A DNA stretch of 64,000 nt from Ianthella basta (Eukaryota; Porifera; Demospongiae; Verongiida; Ianthellidae): contig OZ025876.1 in the NCBI GenBank assembly GCA_964019415.1, positions 4,958,793-5,022,792 of the forward strand, given 5' to 3'. This document shows, piece after piece, positions 13,301 to 24,035 of this stretch (positions within the stretch are counted from its first letter, which is position 1; every line of letters begins with the position of its first letter). The translations under genes and the position numbers were made by a program. The notes beneath the pieces were generated by a model. It was given only the letters and a program-made list of their open reading frames with translations. It was not told the origin of the DNA and ran no database searches.

Positions 13301-13784
13301 CGCATTGACTGACTTGCTTGCTTTGATGGTGATGCTTCCAGGACCCTTGCTTTTGCAATCCCTGGAGACATTGAATGAAGTATGCAAGTACTACTTCAAA
13401 GACAGTTATCTGTCAAACTCTTTGCAGGTGCCTCCTTTTAAAGACCCAGTCATGGCCTTGCTAGAAAAGAGGATGAACGAGATTAAAACATTTGCAGGTT
13501 CACATGGAGAATCTGGGACAATGAGAGAATTCATTGATGATCTCAAAGCTTGTTTTCAGCTTTTGGGAGATGAAGCCACCTTCAATACCTTTCAGCAAGA
13601 TCTTGCAGCTGTTGTGCAGAATGCTGATAAACAAGTTTACAGACATGTTTACAGGCAATTGCCATGGGGCATGGTGTATGACGGAGATGACGATGAGGAG
13701 GATGTGCAACCACTTGCATTTGCTTCATTGCAGCGAATGCTGCAGTTAGCCCATGCTGGGAGGGATATGTCATACTTTTGGTGA
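1398..13784 (+). CDS. Gene A: SWIM zinc-finger (ZSWIM8/EBAX-like) protein, six exons
   Basis: Exons 1398-1830, 1918-2295, 2934-3288, 3492-4098, 7240-7498 and 12109-13784 all have GT-AG borders and join in frame to 1235 residues. The ATG at 1398 is the start shared by the paralogues. The first 65 residues are acidic and variable. PLKELCCRFV (70-79) fits the elongin BC-box pattern, and a VPEDVQRR...AFWSFP segment follows (95-109). The SWIM finger uses C187, C189, C195 and H197 and is followed by PISETL and DRDQLQKLVQY, typical of ZSWIM4/5/6/8. GAPDLTAGG spans the exon 2-3 junction, as GAPDPTAG does in that family. Exons 4-6 are helical with no motif I can name. Family members act as cullin-RING ligase substrate receptors, so that role is inferred. 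Introns 4 and 5 (3.1 and 4.6 kb) are transposon-rich. A possible ATTAAA polyadenylation signal is at 13999. I cannot separate ZSWIM8 from ZSWIM4-6 orthology. Confidence 0.88.
2296..2933 (+). other. Intron 2 of gene A
   Basis: A phase-1 intron, GTGAGT at the donor and TTGCAG at the acceptor. It is AT-rich with an AATAATAATA run near 2437. No mobile element or conserved RNA was recognised. The 75-residue reading frame inside it (2641-2868) resembles nothing known to me. Confidence 0.7.
4099..7239 (+). other. Intron 4 of gene A, repeat-rich
   Basis: A phase-0 intron of 3.1 kb. It holds the inverted-repeat element at 5057-5986. It also has stretches of the GCGAAA/TTTCGCG type, around 6100-6260 and 6430-6500, that resemble small foldback elements. 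Overlapping frames at 6734-7034 on both strands were not recognised as protein. Confidence 0.6.
5057..5986. mobile_element. Inverted-repeat element with GTGGGACATG ends
   Basis: The left end 5057-5077 (AGCTATCGCATGTGGGACATG) is the near-exact reverse complement of 5966-5986. Both ends are followed inward by a TTGTTTACATA block. A related left end occurs at about 62350 (GCATGTGGGACATGG, then TTTGTTTACATAA), so this is a dispersed family. No transposase was recognised inside. I could not fix the target-site duplication, so the class is open. Confidence 0.4.
8312..8901. mobile_element. Short TIR element (MITE), TATGTGAGAGTCGCC ends
   Basis: The left arm 8312-8350 reads TATGTGAGAGTCGCCAGTAG and continues AAATCG. 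The right arm 8864-8901 is its reverse complement with few changes. The element is about 590 bp, has no recognisable transposase and abuts the next element at 8928. A TA-type target site is possible from the flanks (GCA before, TACAG after), which would point to a Tc1/mariner-type parent. This assignment is an inference. Confidence 0.6.
8928..9525. mobile_element. piggyBac-like non-autonomous element with TTAA target sites
   Basis: TTAA at 8924-8927 and again at 9526-9529 directly flanks inverted ends. The left end starts CCCTTTAGTGTCGAA and the right end, read inward, CCCTATAGCACCGAA. TTAA duplication with CCC-type ends is the hallmark of the piggyBac superfamily. The 598-bp interior has no long open frame, so it is a non-autonomous (MITE-type) copy. 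Confidence 0.7.
10077..10514 (+). repeat. Direct repeat, copy 1 (partner 10865-11303)
   Basis: This 438-bp unit begins TCTATATATATAAAGAAGGA and ends GCCATCTTGGATCT. It is repeated at 10865-11303 with roughly one change per ten to fifteen bases. Each unit is itself a degenerate dimer: CGGTTGTTCGCGAACTCCTC near 10106 recurs as CCGTTGTTCGCGAAATCCTC near 10342. The open frames crossing it on both strands are not conserved as protein between the copies. Confidence 0.85.
10865..11303 (+). repeat. Direct repeat, copy 2 (partner 10077-10514)
   Basis: The second unit of the pair, with the same start motif and the same internal half-repeats. It differs by point changes such as TTGTCTGCGAATTCC for TTGTTCGCGAACTCC. 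The pair has a period of 788 bases, with an unrelated spacer between (10515-10864). Confidence 0.85.
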
Positions 13785-15265
13785 CACTGCAGTCAGAATA
13801 CTTGTTTCAGAGACTGTAGTCTTTCATGTCACTCACCCATGCTATAACATGGTGCTTTTTCAATTTGCTGCATCTCTTTCTTTGTATCCTTCACAATATA
13901 TTTTAGTCAGCACATCTCTTGCTTTGATTTGGGTATACTGTTTATACTACGTAGTTGAATAATTGTAGGGTGTTGCTTATAACTGTACATTGTTTGCTAT
14001 TAAAATGATCATGCATTATATTGGTCTGTATAATTTTGCAGTTAACACTTATCCATGTTATATTGTATATTATTATAATGTCACATGTCCTTAGGCGCAT
14101 GCAAGGGACAAACTGCCCTGTGAGATGACAATGGAACAACAAAGTATATGTCATAATGTGCACATAATCAGTGTCAGCTCAGCAGCAATTAGTCAAGCCA
14201 TGGTACTTAGGAGGGGCATTAGCTACTAGAATCGAGCAGTCCACGTCTTCGTGATGGCTTTCAATATACTAGTACTGATGCATGCATGCTGGCATCCCTT
14301 AAGCTTGTCCAATATGCAAATCAGCTTGCAATTGTCATCACACCAAAACTATCAAAATCATCGATCATTTGCCTCATGCGCTGCAGGAGAGACTGTCGTT
14401 TTGTGCACTACGCATCACACTCCAACAACCAACGGGGCACATCCTCAATCATCCCCGATTAACACTCCCGACACCTTATCTCCTACCTTGGGAGCCCTCG
14501 CAATCATCCACTCTCAATCATAAGGGGGGCTGTTCCTCCTCTCAACATCATCATCATTCATCTCATAGTCTTACTATAGCTATATACATCCAAGCATTGT
14601 GGTTCAATACCTTTTCTTTTAATTTTAGTAGCTGCAAAGTTGCTAACTTAGTTTGGATCTGAGCTCACATGCATGTCCATTCATCCTCAATCAACTTCTT
14701 TGCATAAGTCTCTAATATAACTTTGATTTCTACACTGGACAGGCCCCGTACCTCCTCAGCTCCAACACCACACTACCCAAATGACTTAAGACACCCTGCA
14801 GTTTCATAACCCATGGCCCTCCACACTCTATAGCTTCCATTGCAGCTACTCTCAAAATTTTTCCCTCATACAATGGGTTAGACAGTATTCTAAACCAAAA
14901 TGCAGCACATCTGACCCTTGCCAGCCAGGCAACTGGCACATATATCTGCTTCCATCAGCAATGATGCCTTAGGATGACATAGTCCCACACCAAGAAAAAT
15001 GCGCAAAGCCGCGGGCAGTAGCTGGATCTGGTTCAAACCCTCTAGCTTGTGGTGGCAGCCCCAAACCTCAGCTCCATACATTAACACAGATTCCACCAAA
15101 GACTGCAAAGTTATATATGGCAATGGAGCAGAAGTTATAATATATCATTTTATCATATGTACACATAAGAAGATGTAAGATTAGTTTTGTAGCTTGGGGG
15201 GGCTAGCCGGCCTATATCACAATCATGGGATGTCAAATGTTTGCTTTGAGTCGTTGTTGTACAGT
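13785..15265. other. Spacer between genes A and B
   Basis: The 3' flank of gene A, with an ATTAAA at 13999-14004 as a possible polyadenylation signal. AT-rich unique-looking sequence follows, then the minus-strand LINE fragment 14730-15123. No further gene was recognised. Confidence 0.6.
14730..15123 (-). mobile_element. LINE reverse-transcriptase C-terminal fragment
   Basis: On the minus strand the frames read SLVESVLMYGAEVWG, then FLGVGLCHPKASLLMEAD, then after a frame break near 14930 PVAWLARVRCAAFW. This order is typical of the region behind the reverse-transcriptase domain of jockey/CR1-type non-LTR elements. It is 5' truncated and frame-broken, so it is a dead fragment. Confidence 0.65.
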
Positions 15266-15972
15266 GCACAAATTGTCAGATGCATCAGAAATTATATTCT
15301 ATGACTCAAATATACATTTAACCAATTGGAAAACATATTCACAATGGCAACATGCATAAAATGAAGGTATTAAGCTATACATGAGTTAATTATGACTTCA
15401 TAATTCTATATAATTTATATGAAGTTATGACTTAGGGTTAGGCAATAGATGAATGTTTGTCTAAGGCCTGAGGACAGATTGGCAGTGCAGGGATTGGTAC
15501 ATGCACAAAGAGTGAGACAAACATGGATATAATTATAGGTGCATCATAAACTGGTAAATCACTCTACATATTTTGTGATGATCACTGTCTACTGTCACAC
15601 AATATTTGAATATTATGGCCACTTTGCATGCAGTTGCCAAATTCCTGTAGCTAAGCATAATTTACATAACAACCATGCAATTTGTACTCATGCACACACC
15701 CCTAATAGATGTACTGATATATAACATCTTTTGGAGGCACCTAGCTCTTATGCCTTAATTACATGAGGCAATACATGACCATCTCCCTGGGCCAGTAGCC
15801 AGGTCAACACATCATGAGAAAGAATGCATGCAGGCATGTATGAGTCACGCTCCATGGATGGAAATAGATGTGTCAAGCTGGAGTGTGTTTGCATGTTGTA
15901 TGCGACTCAGGGCAGGAGACATTGGCTGACTTGATTGCTTGCTTTGATTGTTAAGCGTCCAGGACACTGTCC
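15266..15972 (+). repeat. Segmental duplication, right copy (partner at 1-560)
   Basis: This copy matches 1-560 in order, with an extra insertion near 15400-15540 (TATAATTTATATGAAGTTAT and following). It ends in the second copy of the decayed exon-6 fragment. Its place just upstream of gene B mirrors the first copy upstream of gene A. Confidence 0.75.
15764..15972 (+). pseudogene. Second decayed exon-6 fragment of a ZSWIM-like paralogue
   Basis: The same relic as at 326-535: GCCAGTAGCCAGGTCAACAC, ATAGATGTGTCAAGCTGGAG, then GCGACTCAGGGCAGGAGACA. It shares the small insertions of the first relic, so the fragment was already broken before the segment duplicated. It lies downstream of gene A's intact last exon and cannot belong to A. 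Confidence 0.7.
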
Positions 15973-16160
15973 TTTACACTTGGTTGCATGAGCTATTGCA
16001 CTGCAGTTATCCTATGTGCGTGTAGAGAGCCGAATAGCCTGTTCCCGCTTGCAAGCTTAGGCCGTCCCACGCTAACGCACTCGGCGCTTGTTTGGATGCA
16101 TGGTCTAGCTGGCCAGACTAAGATAAAACTACTTATGCATCCCTGGCATATGGGTTAATC

Positions 16161-19100
16161 ATGTCTTTGTCGTCCTATGACAGTTTACAAGATTCGCCTT
16201 ACTATGATGACGACGATCGCGAATACGCTCATCACTACTCAGATGACGACTCCTCTGGTGACTTTGCCCATTCTGCCAGACGTGTCCATAGAGAAGGATC
16301 AGAGTCAAGTCTAGAACTCGAGAAGTTCTTCGTAGACGATCAGTCCACCAAGAGGTTGCTCCCTTTAAAGGAGCTCTGTTCTCGGTTTGTTGGACAGAAC
16401 TTTCCTTTTGGAGTTGTACAGCTGTACCCCACACGTGTCCCTGAGGACGTACAACGAAGAGTCGCGTTCTGGTCCTTTCCCACTGACGAGAAGAAGCTCC
16501 TTGAGTACGCCAGGTTAATGGGCGGAGCTACGGAGCACGATGTTGAGAGAGCAAGAAAAACCAAAGTAAACAACGTGACACAGTCAGGTGAGATCATTGA
16601 CTGAGATATTCTACTGTTAAACAGCTGCCATTTGTGACTGGTATTTCACCATCATGATGGCCATTTCTGTAGGAATGTACCTTACAGGGACTGTCGCACC
16701 CTCTCCAAGCACAGACCACTACAAAAGCTACTTGGGTGAGGGAAGGAAGGAGAGCTTCAGAGCATATGTCCAGTTTGATAGAGGATGTATCACAGCAACA
16801 AAGTGCTCTTGTGGTGAGCAGAACTGGTGCAGGCATGTCTTGGCCCTCTGCCTGGCACGGCTGGATGAGAGGGCTCCTCTCCAGCTCCACCCCCCAATAT
16901 CAGAGACCCTGACCAACTTGGACCGAGACCAGCTCCAGAAACTAGTTCAGTATTCCCTTGAGAAGTTGCCCCTTGAAGGTGTGGCTGCTGTCCAGGAGAT
17001 TGCCAACAAACTGCTTGATAAAGGGTCAGAGATCAACCAAACTCCAGGAGCACCAGGTGAATATGTATATAGCTAGCATATAAATATGTGTGATGCTATG
17101 TGCCCTTTACACATTTGTATGTAATGGCCTACCAGCCATTACATACATTATGATCTTACACCCATGTCCACTTCCATAAAATGGCTTAGCTATGCCACAT
17201 AAAAGCGAATCTGAAACATGTGCACTTTGTAACATTTCTTGATCTTGCTGACACATAGCCTTGGATTTCCCATCAGTTTTCTAACAAACTGATCATGAAG
17301 TGCTGAACAACTGATCCCTTTACAAGGTATCTTGCCATCAGATTTGACTTTTATTTAAGCTCTTTACCATTGCAAATGGCCCCGTGGCAAATTCCACTAC
17401 ACTATGGACTAGGTCAAGATACACGACTAAACACTAGATTTTGTACCTTACGTGGCAAGGTTTGGGAGCCTAACCTTCTGTTGGCAATCAGGGATCACCT
17501 CCCTTTGTCATCAATAGTATGTGGTATGTGTGAGGATGTGTAATGATCTGTTGTGCAAGCTTGATGCTTCTAAGGCAAGTGGGCCTGATGATGTCCCTGC
17601 CCGGCTACTGAAGGAAGGTGCACCATGGCTTGCCATGTCCTTGGCCTGTCATGCTCTTGGCAAAACTATTCACCTTGTCATTGAATCTGGGTCATCTCCC
17701 TAGCAACTGGACTTCCGCCAATGTCACCGGTCCCTGTCTTTAAGAAAAACAAGCACCTCGTCGCCAACTATAGACCCATTAGTCTCACCTGCACCGTGGT
17801 GAAACCTCTGGAGTGGCTAGTACACAACCAGCTGTCAGTGTTCTTAGAGAGTAACAACAAGCTCACAAGCTCTCAACATGGATTTTGGAAGGGCCACTCA
17901 TGCCAGATGCAACTACTGGAGACTGTGCACCAATGGACCCGCTGTTTAGACAGCGCTAGCAGTTCTCATGTGGTGTTCACCGACTTCTCCAAGGCTTTTG
18001 ACACTGTGCTCCATAAGCGCCTATTGCTCGAGCTTCAACACATAGGCATTAGAAGGAAACTTCTGGATTGGATCAGCAGCTTTCTCCAGAATCATAGACA
18101 ACGTGTACAAATAGATGGTGCATCCTCTGAATGGTGTAGTGTTGCATCTGGTGTACCACAGGGCTCCATCCTAGGTCCCTTACTATTTATCATCTATATC
18201 AATGACATCGGCAAAGACTTATCCTCCCATACTGGTCTCTTTGCTGATGACTGTACATTCTCCAGGGAGGTATCATCTCGCCAAGATTGCTTGTCCCTCC
18301 AGGAAGATCTTAACCGTCTCCTCAAGTGGGCGAGTAAGTGGCAGCTAGCATTGAATACCAACAAATGCAAGGTAATGTGTATCTCTCGCAAATGGAACAT
18401 TCCCACCTTCCAGTACCACATCAACAACAACAACCTCGAGTGGGTGGAATCGTTGAAATACCTAGGTTTAAAGCTTAACACCAAACTTACCTGGGATGAC
18501 CACACTCTTGAGGCAACATCCAAAGCACAGCGCATACTGAACTTATTGCGGAGATCAATGTATGGTTGTCAGCGTGATGCTAAGGTCAGAGCATACACTG
18601 CCCTTGTGTGCCCCCCTCCCCCCACTTAGAATATTGTGCTCCAGTATGGGAGCCTCACCAGCAGAAGCTTAGCCACACCATGGAAAAAGTACAGAAGTGA
18701 GCTGGAAGATGGGTATGTGGTGTCACCTGGAGACCAAATGGGCACGGATGGTCTCGCTCCTATTTCGACTTATGTAATGAATTACAATGGTTGACGCTGG
18801 AGAAGAAGAGACAATTACTTGTTTATTGTCAAATGTACAAATTTCTGCACAATTTGGACTGTATTAAGTTTACTGACTATTTTACCACCAAGAATAGACC
18901 TCTACGTTCTCAACCCTATTATGTAATCATTCCTCATTCTTGTATAAAGGTCTTCAAATATTCATTTTTGTCAATGCTTCCCATCTCTGGCACACCTTAC
19001 CATCTAACCTTGTTCAGTCATCATCCTTTAGTACATTTAGATCCAATTTACTCAAATTCTTAACAACATAATCACTAGTTGTCCTTTTCTCCATTAACTT

Positions 19101-22100
19101 TACGACTGTAATCCAACTCTCACTTATTACCCTGCACGTATGTGTGTATATATACATGTATGTATTAAGGGTCGAACAAATACTCTATATTAAGTTCGAA
19201 TATTCGTGGCTATCGAACGAATATTCGATTATTTGGTTATTCGTTCGACCCCTAGTATGTATGTATGTCCTGGGGATCACTATTATAGGATTACCTTTTG
19301 TGCAACCCTGTCCATATGTCTATATGGACAAAATTAATTCAATTCAATTCAATTCAATAGGTGGAAGGGGCCACATTGTGCTGTGTACCAAGTCTGATAG
19401 GGATTAGGATGACCGAGTGGCTTCTGCCGTGAATGCCACAATTATAGGCCAAACCATGGTGGTTTCAACTTGGTTTAGATTGATAGTTTGGCCTTTATGC
19501 ATGGATAATGGGCTACCAGCTGTATTCTCTAGTATGTCATTGACACAAAATTATTCACAAGAATTTACTCTGCACTTGATGTTGCTTGCTTTAGTGATTA
19601 TTTATCTTATAATATTTTGGAATTTAGGATTGTCGGTGTTCACCTAATGTGCATGTGACTTTTGTGCAGATTTGACAGCAGGAGGAAGCCCTGATGATAA
19701 ACCTGTCTGGCAGATGGATACGAATGTCATCATCGGACGCCTGAACTCAGCCTATGACACAAAACTGGACCGATCCTCGCATGCAGTGGACCACTCCACT
19801 TCCACCCTCCAACGTCGTAAGGTTACACTTCTGGGAATTAAGGATTTCACCTCAGACATCGCGCACAACACTCCCTCTGAATTGACCACTCTATTATTCT
19901 ACGAGGATGACAACTTGGCGATTGCTTTGAAATGGGCCCTGGAGAAGTTGGCCAAAGAACTTTCAAAGGCAGCATATCCTGTAGGATCACATTTGCAGCA
20001 AGATACAGAGGCTGACACCAAGTGGTAAGTGGCATACAAGCTGAAGTGTATAATTATAGAGTGTATCTACATATACAGCTGTCATTGCCAAGCTGTTGTA
20101 AGTACTAGAAGTATAGGTATCATGCATTACGTAGGTAATAAGTGAGCTCTGACCTACGTATATAAATGGTGCACTTTCACTCTCTTGTTTGTAGGGTGGA
20201 GTGGTGCTTCTGCCGGATGCTACTCCCTGTGATGCAGATATTCTGTGTCAGCTCAGCCATTAGTGACCAAGCCAGGGAAGATGTGACTGAGTGCCTAGCT
20301 CAGTGCTTGCAGCAGGACCTGCCCAGCCCAATTGTCGAGTTACTCAGCTGCTTTAAGGAAATTGCTACTGGCAGAGTGTTAGCTGACACAAATGGCTGCC
20401 GCCATTTACTTTCTCGTCTTCAGCAGGCTGTGTCAAAGTGCCCTCCTCTGCCTGCTCTTCATGACAGCAACGTAGAAGAGCCGTCATTCAATTATCCTGC
20501 CCTTCTCCACTGTGCCATGGCAGTTGTGCGGCACATAGATTTTCGCAATGATACTTGTTCCCCAAATATCGAAGATATTCTCGTCAACGTTTGCAACTTG
20601 GTCTTCTCAGCAAACCTCACTGATGCAGCATCTCTACAAGAGTTAGTAGCCATCCGTGTTGACCATGGTTTGCAAGAAATAAGCCTTCCCTTGCTGCTGG
20701 AGTATGGTACCACACTGCTGCATTGCATGTCTAATCCTGATCTGGCTGCTGAGTTGGTCTTCAGATTTTTGGGCAGTCAGTTGACTAGGATCTCAAGTAC
20801 AGATGATCTGGTTAGCGGCAATTCACTGCATATTACCCTACCTGGGTGCATGCACTTATGGTGTAGGCCAAGAATTACCTTTCTCTGAAAGGTTTAATTG
20901 CTGCTGCTTTCGTCTTGACACGCATGTATATGCATATTTATCAGCATGCATGACAAGGTTAATTTATGATCATGAGAAGGAAAGAATAATAAGTGTAAGC
21001 ACAGCAAGGCCCGATGGAAGGAGTTACGTCCGAAGACCTTAAAGGCAACCTTATCCTTTCCTTCTCAACCATTTCTGCGCAGTAATTATCCTTTAATCCA
21101 GCAACAATCACCATGGTTTATATGGGCTGTGGAGCGCGTGGTTTCCAGCGGGGCATCGTAGCTCAGTGGCTAGAACACTGGCAGCTAAAGCCAGATGTCA
21201 TGGGTTCGATTCCCAGCGGTGCCACTTTCTTTGCAGCACTAAGTTGTTTCAAAGGTCTACGGACAGTACCGACGCCGATCGTGACTTGTTTCGACAGATT
21301 TCTTTTAAGGTCTTCGGACGTAGCTCCTTCCATCGGGCCTTGCCGTGCTTACACTTATTATTCTTTCCTTCTCAACCATTTCTACCCAGCAATTATCCTT
21401 TAATCTAGCAAGGTTAATTGATTTTATAGCTTTGCATGCTTTTTTTACATATTCAACAATGTATTATTCAGGTTTACTGGAACTGGGCAGAGAATGCAAT
21501 CATCAGAGCAGTGGATGAAGCTGAGACCTTCAACAAAGCATGTCCTGAAGTGAAGTCCAAGTTAGGTGAACTGGCCTTAAAGTGGTTGCAGCAGACCTCT
21601 CGTGCTCTGGAAAGGGACCCAAACCCCATTGCTACACTGACAGGGATGTGGAGCATGATGAGACTGGTGTGTCGCTGTGGAAGTGACTGTCTGAAAGTGG
21701 TCAGCCAGATGACACAGGAGCTTATTGGTAAGCTGGCATCTTAATACACTCATTCCGTGGGGTAGTTGGGTAAATTCTTTGGGATGACACATATGCAGTT
21801 AATCGTTTCTTGACTTCTATACCCTGTAAGGCTTTAATATCTATACATTTTGCAAAGTGTGTATGTGTTACAAGAAAGGCTGGCACGTGGTGCGTATATT
21901 ATATAACTGAGTACAAACAAATGAACATCGAACAGACAATGGAATGGGTCGGAACTGTATGCTATGTAGTCCTCTGTTAGGAAGTGACCAGAAGATGTAC
22001 TAGACTACGCAACGTCACATCGCATGTGTACAAACATTATTTCTACACCTTAGAAGTAGAAACGTGTTGGCATATCACAAGCTTGCGTGCACATGAGCCA

Positions 22101-24035
22101 TCATATAAACACGCCAACTCGCGCACTCTGTAAAGGCGCAGACTGCACTACTCCTTTGGCTTACATGACGGATGGCATCTGCAACATCATGCTCACCTCT
22201 TGGCATGTTTTGAGACAGACATATTACTGTGCTCTCCGTTTATTCGTGTTAGATAATTGTACAAATGGCACATACATGGCAGGTCCCATGCATGCAGGTC
22301 CCCTGTTGCACACAAGAGAGTTAATTTTCTCTGCCTAGTCCCTGCCTGTAATTAAACCATGTAAAGTCTGGGTGTGACATGTCCCACCACTTCCAGTGTG
22401 GACATGTCACACCTACATGTGTCTACTTTCCAATTGTGTTGTTTATCTATCTTCAGTGCCAGAGGTTATACTGTTATGTACACACATGTAGGTCTGATGT
22501 CAGCAACTCTCCCAAAAGCCACTCCCATGCATGAAATAGTGGCGGTTAGCAATGCTATGGATCCTAACCTGCCTCTGGATGTTATAGCAGATTGCTCGAC
22601 AGGTCTCCTAGTAGACCTATTTGTCAGGCTGCCAGCAGATAATTGTCAGGAGCTCTTCACCACTCTCCGCAGCGCATACCCTACGCCAGTGGATGTCAAG
22701 AGATCCTTGGAATTGGGCCGTCGTACATTTGATGACTGGCAGCATTGCTTACTGAATGGGGCCTACGTACTGACAACACGTCTAAGCTACACTTTCCTTC
22801 CGGAAGAATTGTCAATGAAAGACTTTGAGCTCCAGCTGGAAAGTGCTAGTCAAAACCACCATGGATTTGGCTTGCCTTCGCATCGCCAAACTAGTACAAG
22901 ACCTGAATTTCAATTGCAGAGTGACAGTGAACGAGCTGAACTTCTCCAAATTTGCCGCACCCGGTGTACATTGTCTGACAGGCATGTTTCTTTCCTGGAA
23001 CTTCTGCATAAGCGCCTGCAAGAGGCAGATGCACCCTTTCAGTTTCAGCTGCAGCTTCTTGTTGCACAGGTTTACAACTGTATGAACTATGATTGGGCAT
23101 GTAAAGATGGTTTCGGAGATCACAACCTGCGCGACTCTCTGCTAGCCTCCAATAACATCCGATTCAGCCTTCAAGCACTCAAAGATATGTGGAAGTTTTC
23201 GATTTCACCACAATGTACGCTAGACCTGGTAGCAGCTGTGCATGATCAAGCTCCTCCACAACTCTCTGATGTCATGAGTGACACCCTGACATCTGTGCTT
23301 GATTGTGGGACATGTCCATATCAGCGTATCTTTATGCTCATGCACATGATTGGTGCAAAGCCAGGACACATGCTCCAAGCTGTGGATGTAGCTATCTCCA
23401 GTGAGTCTGGTAAAGATAAGAGCAGCGATGAACGCAGGACCACTTTCATACAGTGTGCCGAGGCTCTTGGAAAGGCTTACAATCAACATAAGGATTCAGG
23501 TTCTGCTGAGGAGTCATTGTTACATTGCAGAGTGAAAGCTGTGGAGCTTCTGCATAAGGCAAGGTCCATCCCAGTAGCCAGGTCAACACATCAGCAAGAG
23601 CGTCTGTACCATGCAAGCTCCTCATATGCAATTGATGTACAGAATGTGATGCAAATTGTGCATGACTCAGGACAGCAAGCATTGAGTGACTTACTGCCTC
23701 TGCTGGTGATGCTTCCAGGAGAGTGCCTTTTACCATCCCTAGAGGCATTACATGAACTGTGCAATTCTTGCCACAAGGACAATGACCAGGCAGGGTTGTT
23801 GATGGTGTCCCCTTTTAAGGAAACTGTTGCTGCCATGCTGGAAAAAAGAAAGAATGAGATTAAATCACTTGCAGCTTCACAAGGACAGTCTAGCAGAGTA
23901 AAACGCTACCTCGATGACCTCAATGCTTCTTTTCAGTTTTTGGGAAATGAAGTGGCTTTCACCGCCTTCATGCAAAGTATTGCAGCCACTTTACACAATG
24001 CTGGCATTGAAGCTTATTACATACAGCATAGATGA
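16161..24035 (+). CDS. Gene B: SWIM zinc-finger (ZSWIM8/EBAX-like) protein, six exons
   Basis: Exons 16161-16587, 16673-17056, 19670-20024, 20195-20810, 21472-21727 and 22492-24035 join in frame to 1193 residues, with the same intron phases as gene A. PLKELCSRFV (68-77) is the BC-box-like motif. The SWIM finger is C187, C189, C195, H197. B is the most divergent copy in exon 3 and in the variable part of exon 4, which is three codons longer than in the other copies. Its exon-6 loop after DWA is shorter, and it ends in a short tail (IEAYYIQHR). It is the most compact full copy at 7.9 kb. Intron 2 carries a LINE and intron 4 a tRNA-containing element. No CACGTG box lies in the 150 bases before its ATG, unlike A, C, D and E. 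The likely role is ligase substrate receptor, inferred from the family. Confidence 0.88.
17521..19360 (+). mobile_element. 5'-truncated LINE (jockey/CR1-type) in intron 2 of gene B
   Basis: A reverse-transcriptase core runs 17721-18629 with the ordered family motifs: VANYRPISLT, SSQHGFWKGHSCQMQLLE, DFSKAFDTVLH, SGVPQGSILGPLLFIIYIND, LFADDCT (the FADD active site), then LKYLGLKLN. Upstream DASKASGPDDVPARLL (17521-17703) is in another frame. The C-terminal part (18791-19063, LEKKRQLLVYCQMYKFLHN) resumes after a stop at 18627-18629 and further stops. The copy is therefore dead. It ends near a short AATTC-type tail at about 19332-19358, a common 3' end in such elements. It lies in the same orientation as the host gene. 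Confidence 0.85.
19332..19358 (+). repeat. AATTC microsatellite tail
   Basis: About five tandem ATTCA/AATTC units. They lie at the 3' end of the LINE and probably represent its tail. Confidence 0.7.
20965..21408. mobile_element. Inverted-repeat element enclosing a tRNA-like gene
   Basis: Arms 20974-21042 and 21305-21373 are reverse complements (GAGAAGGAAAGAATAATAAG, then TGTAAGCAC...GGCCCGATGGAAGGAG...CCGAAGACCTTAA). CAAGGTTAATT flanks both sides (20954-20964 and 21409-21419), a probable 11-bp target-site duplication. A 50-bp direct repeat (ATTATCCTTTAATC and neighbours) occurs inside at about 21053-21103 and again at the right end at about 21361-21411, suggesting a nested or dimeric origin. 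The centre is the tRNA-like sequence. The element sits in intron 4 of gene B. Confidence 0.65.
21152..21224 (+). tRNA. tRNA-like gene or SINE head, loop would give anticodon CTA
   Basis: A cloverleaf can be drawn. The acceptor GGCATCG pairs with CGGTGCC (7 pairs, one G-U). The D arm GCTC/GAAC has one mismatch. The anticodon stem CTGGC/GCCAG is perfect with the 7-base loop AGCTAAA. The T arm TGGG-TTCGATT-CCCA is intact apart from its outermost pair. The A box (TAGCTCAGTGGCTAGAAC) and B box (GGTTCGATTCC) are near consensus, so RNA polymerase III could read it. Position 33 is G instead of the universal U, and the anticodon at 34-36 would be CTA (amber). A working tRNA is therefore unlikely. A tRNA-derived SINE head or pseudogene is the better reading. 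Confidence 0.6.

Noticed and set aside
17521-18629. Active LINE
   Set aside because: At least one frame shift near 17705-17740, a stop at 18627-18629 and further stops, with no ORF1 or endonuclease upstream.
21152-21224. A working amber-suppressor tRNA
   Set aside because: G at position 33, a D-stem mismatch and its place inside an inverted-repeat element argue for a SINE head or pseudogene.
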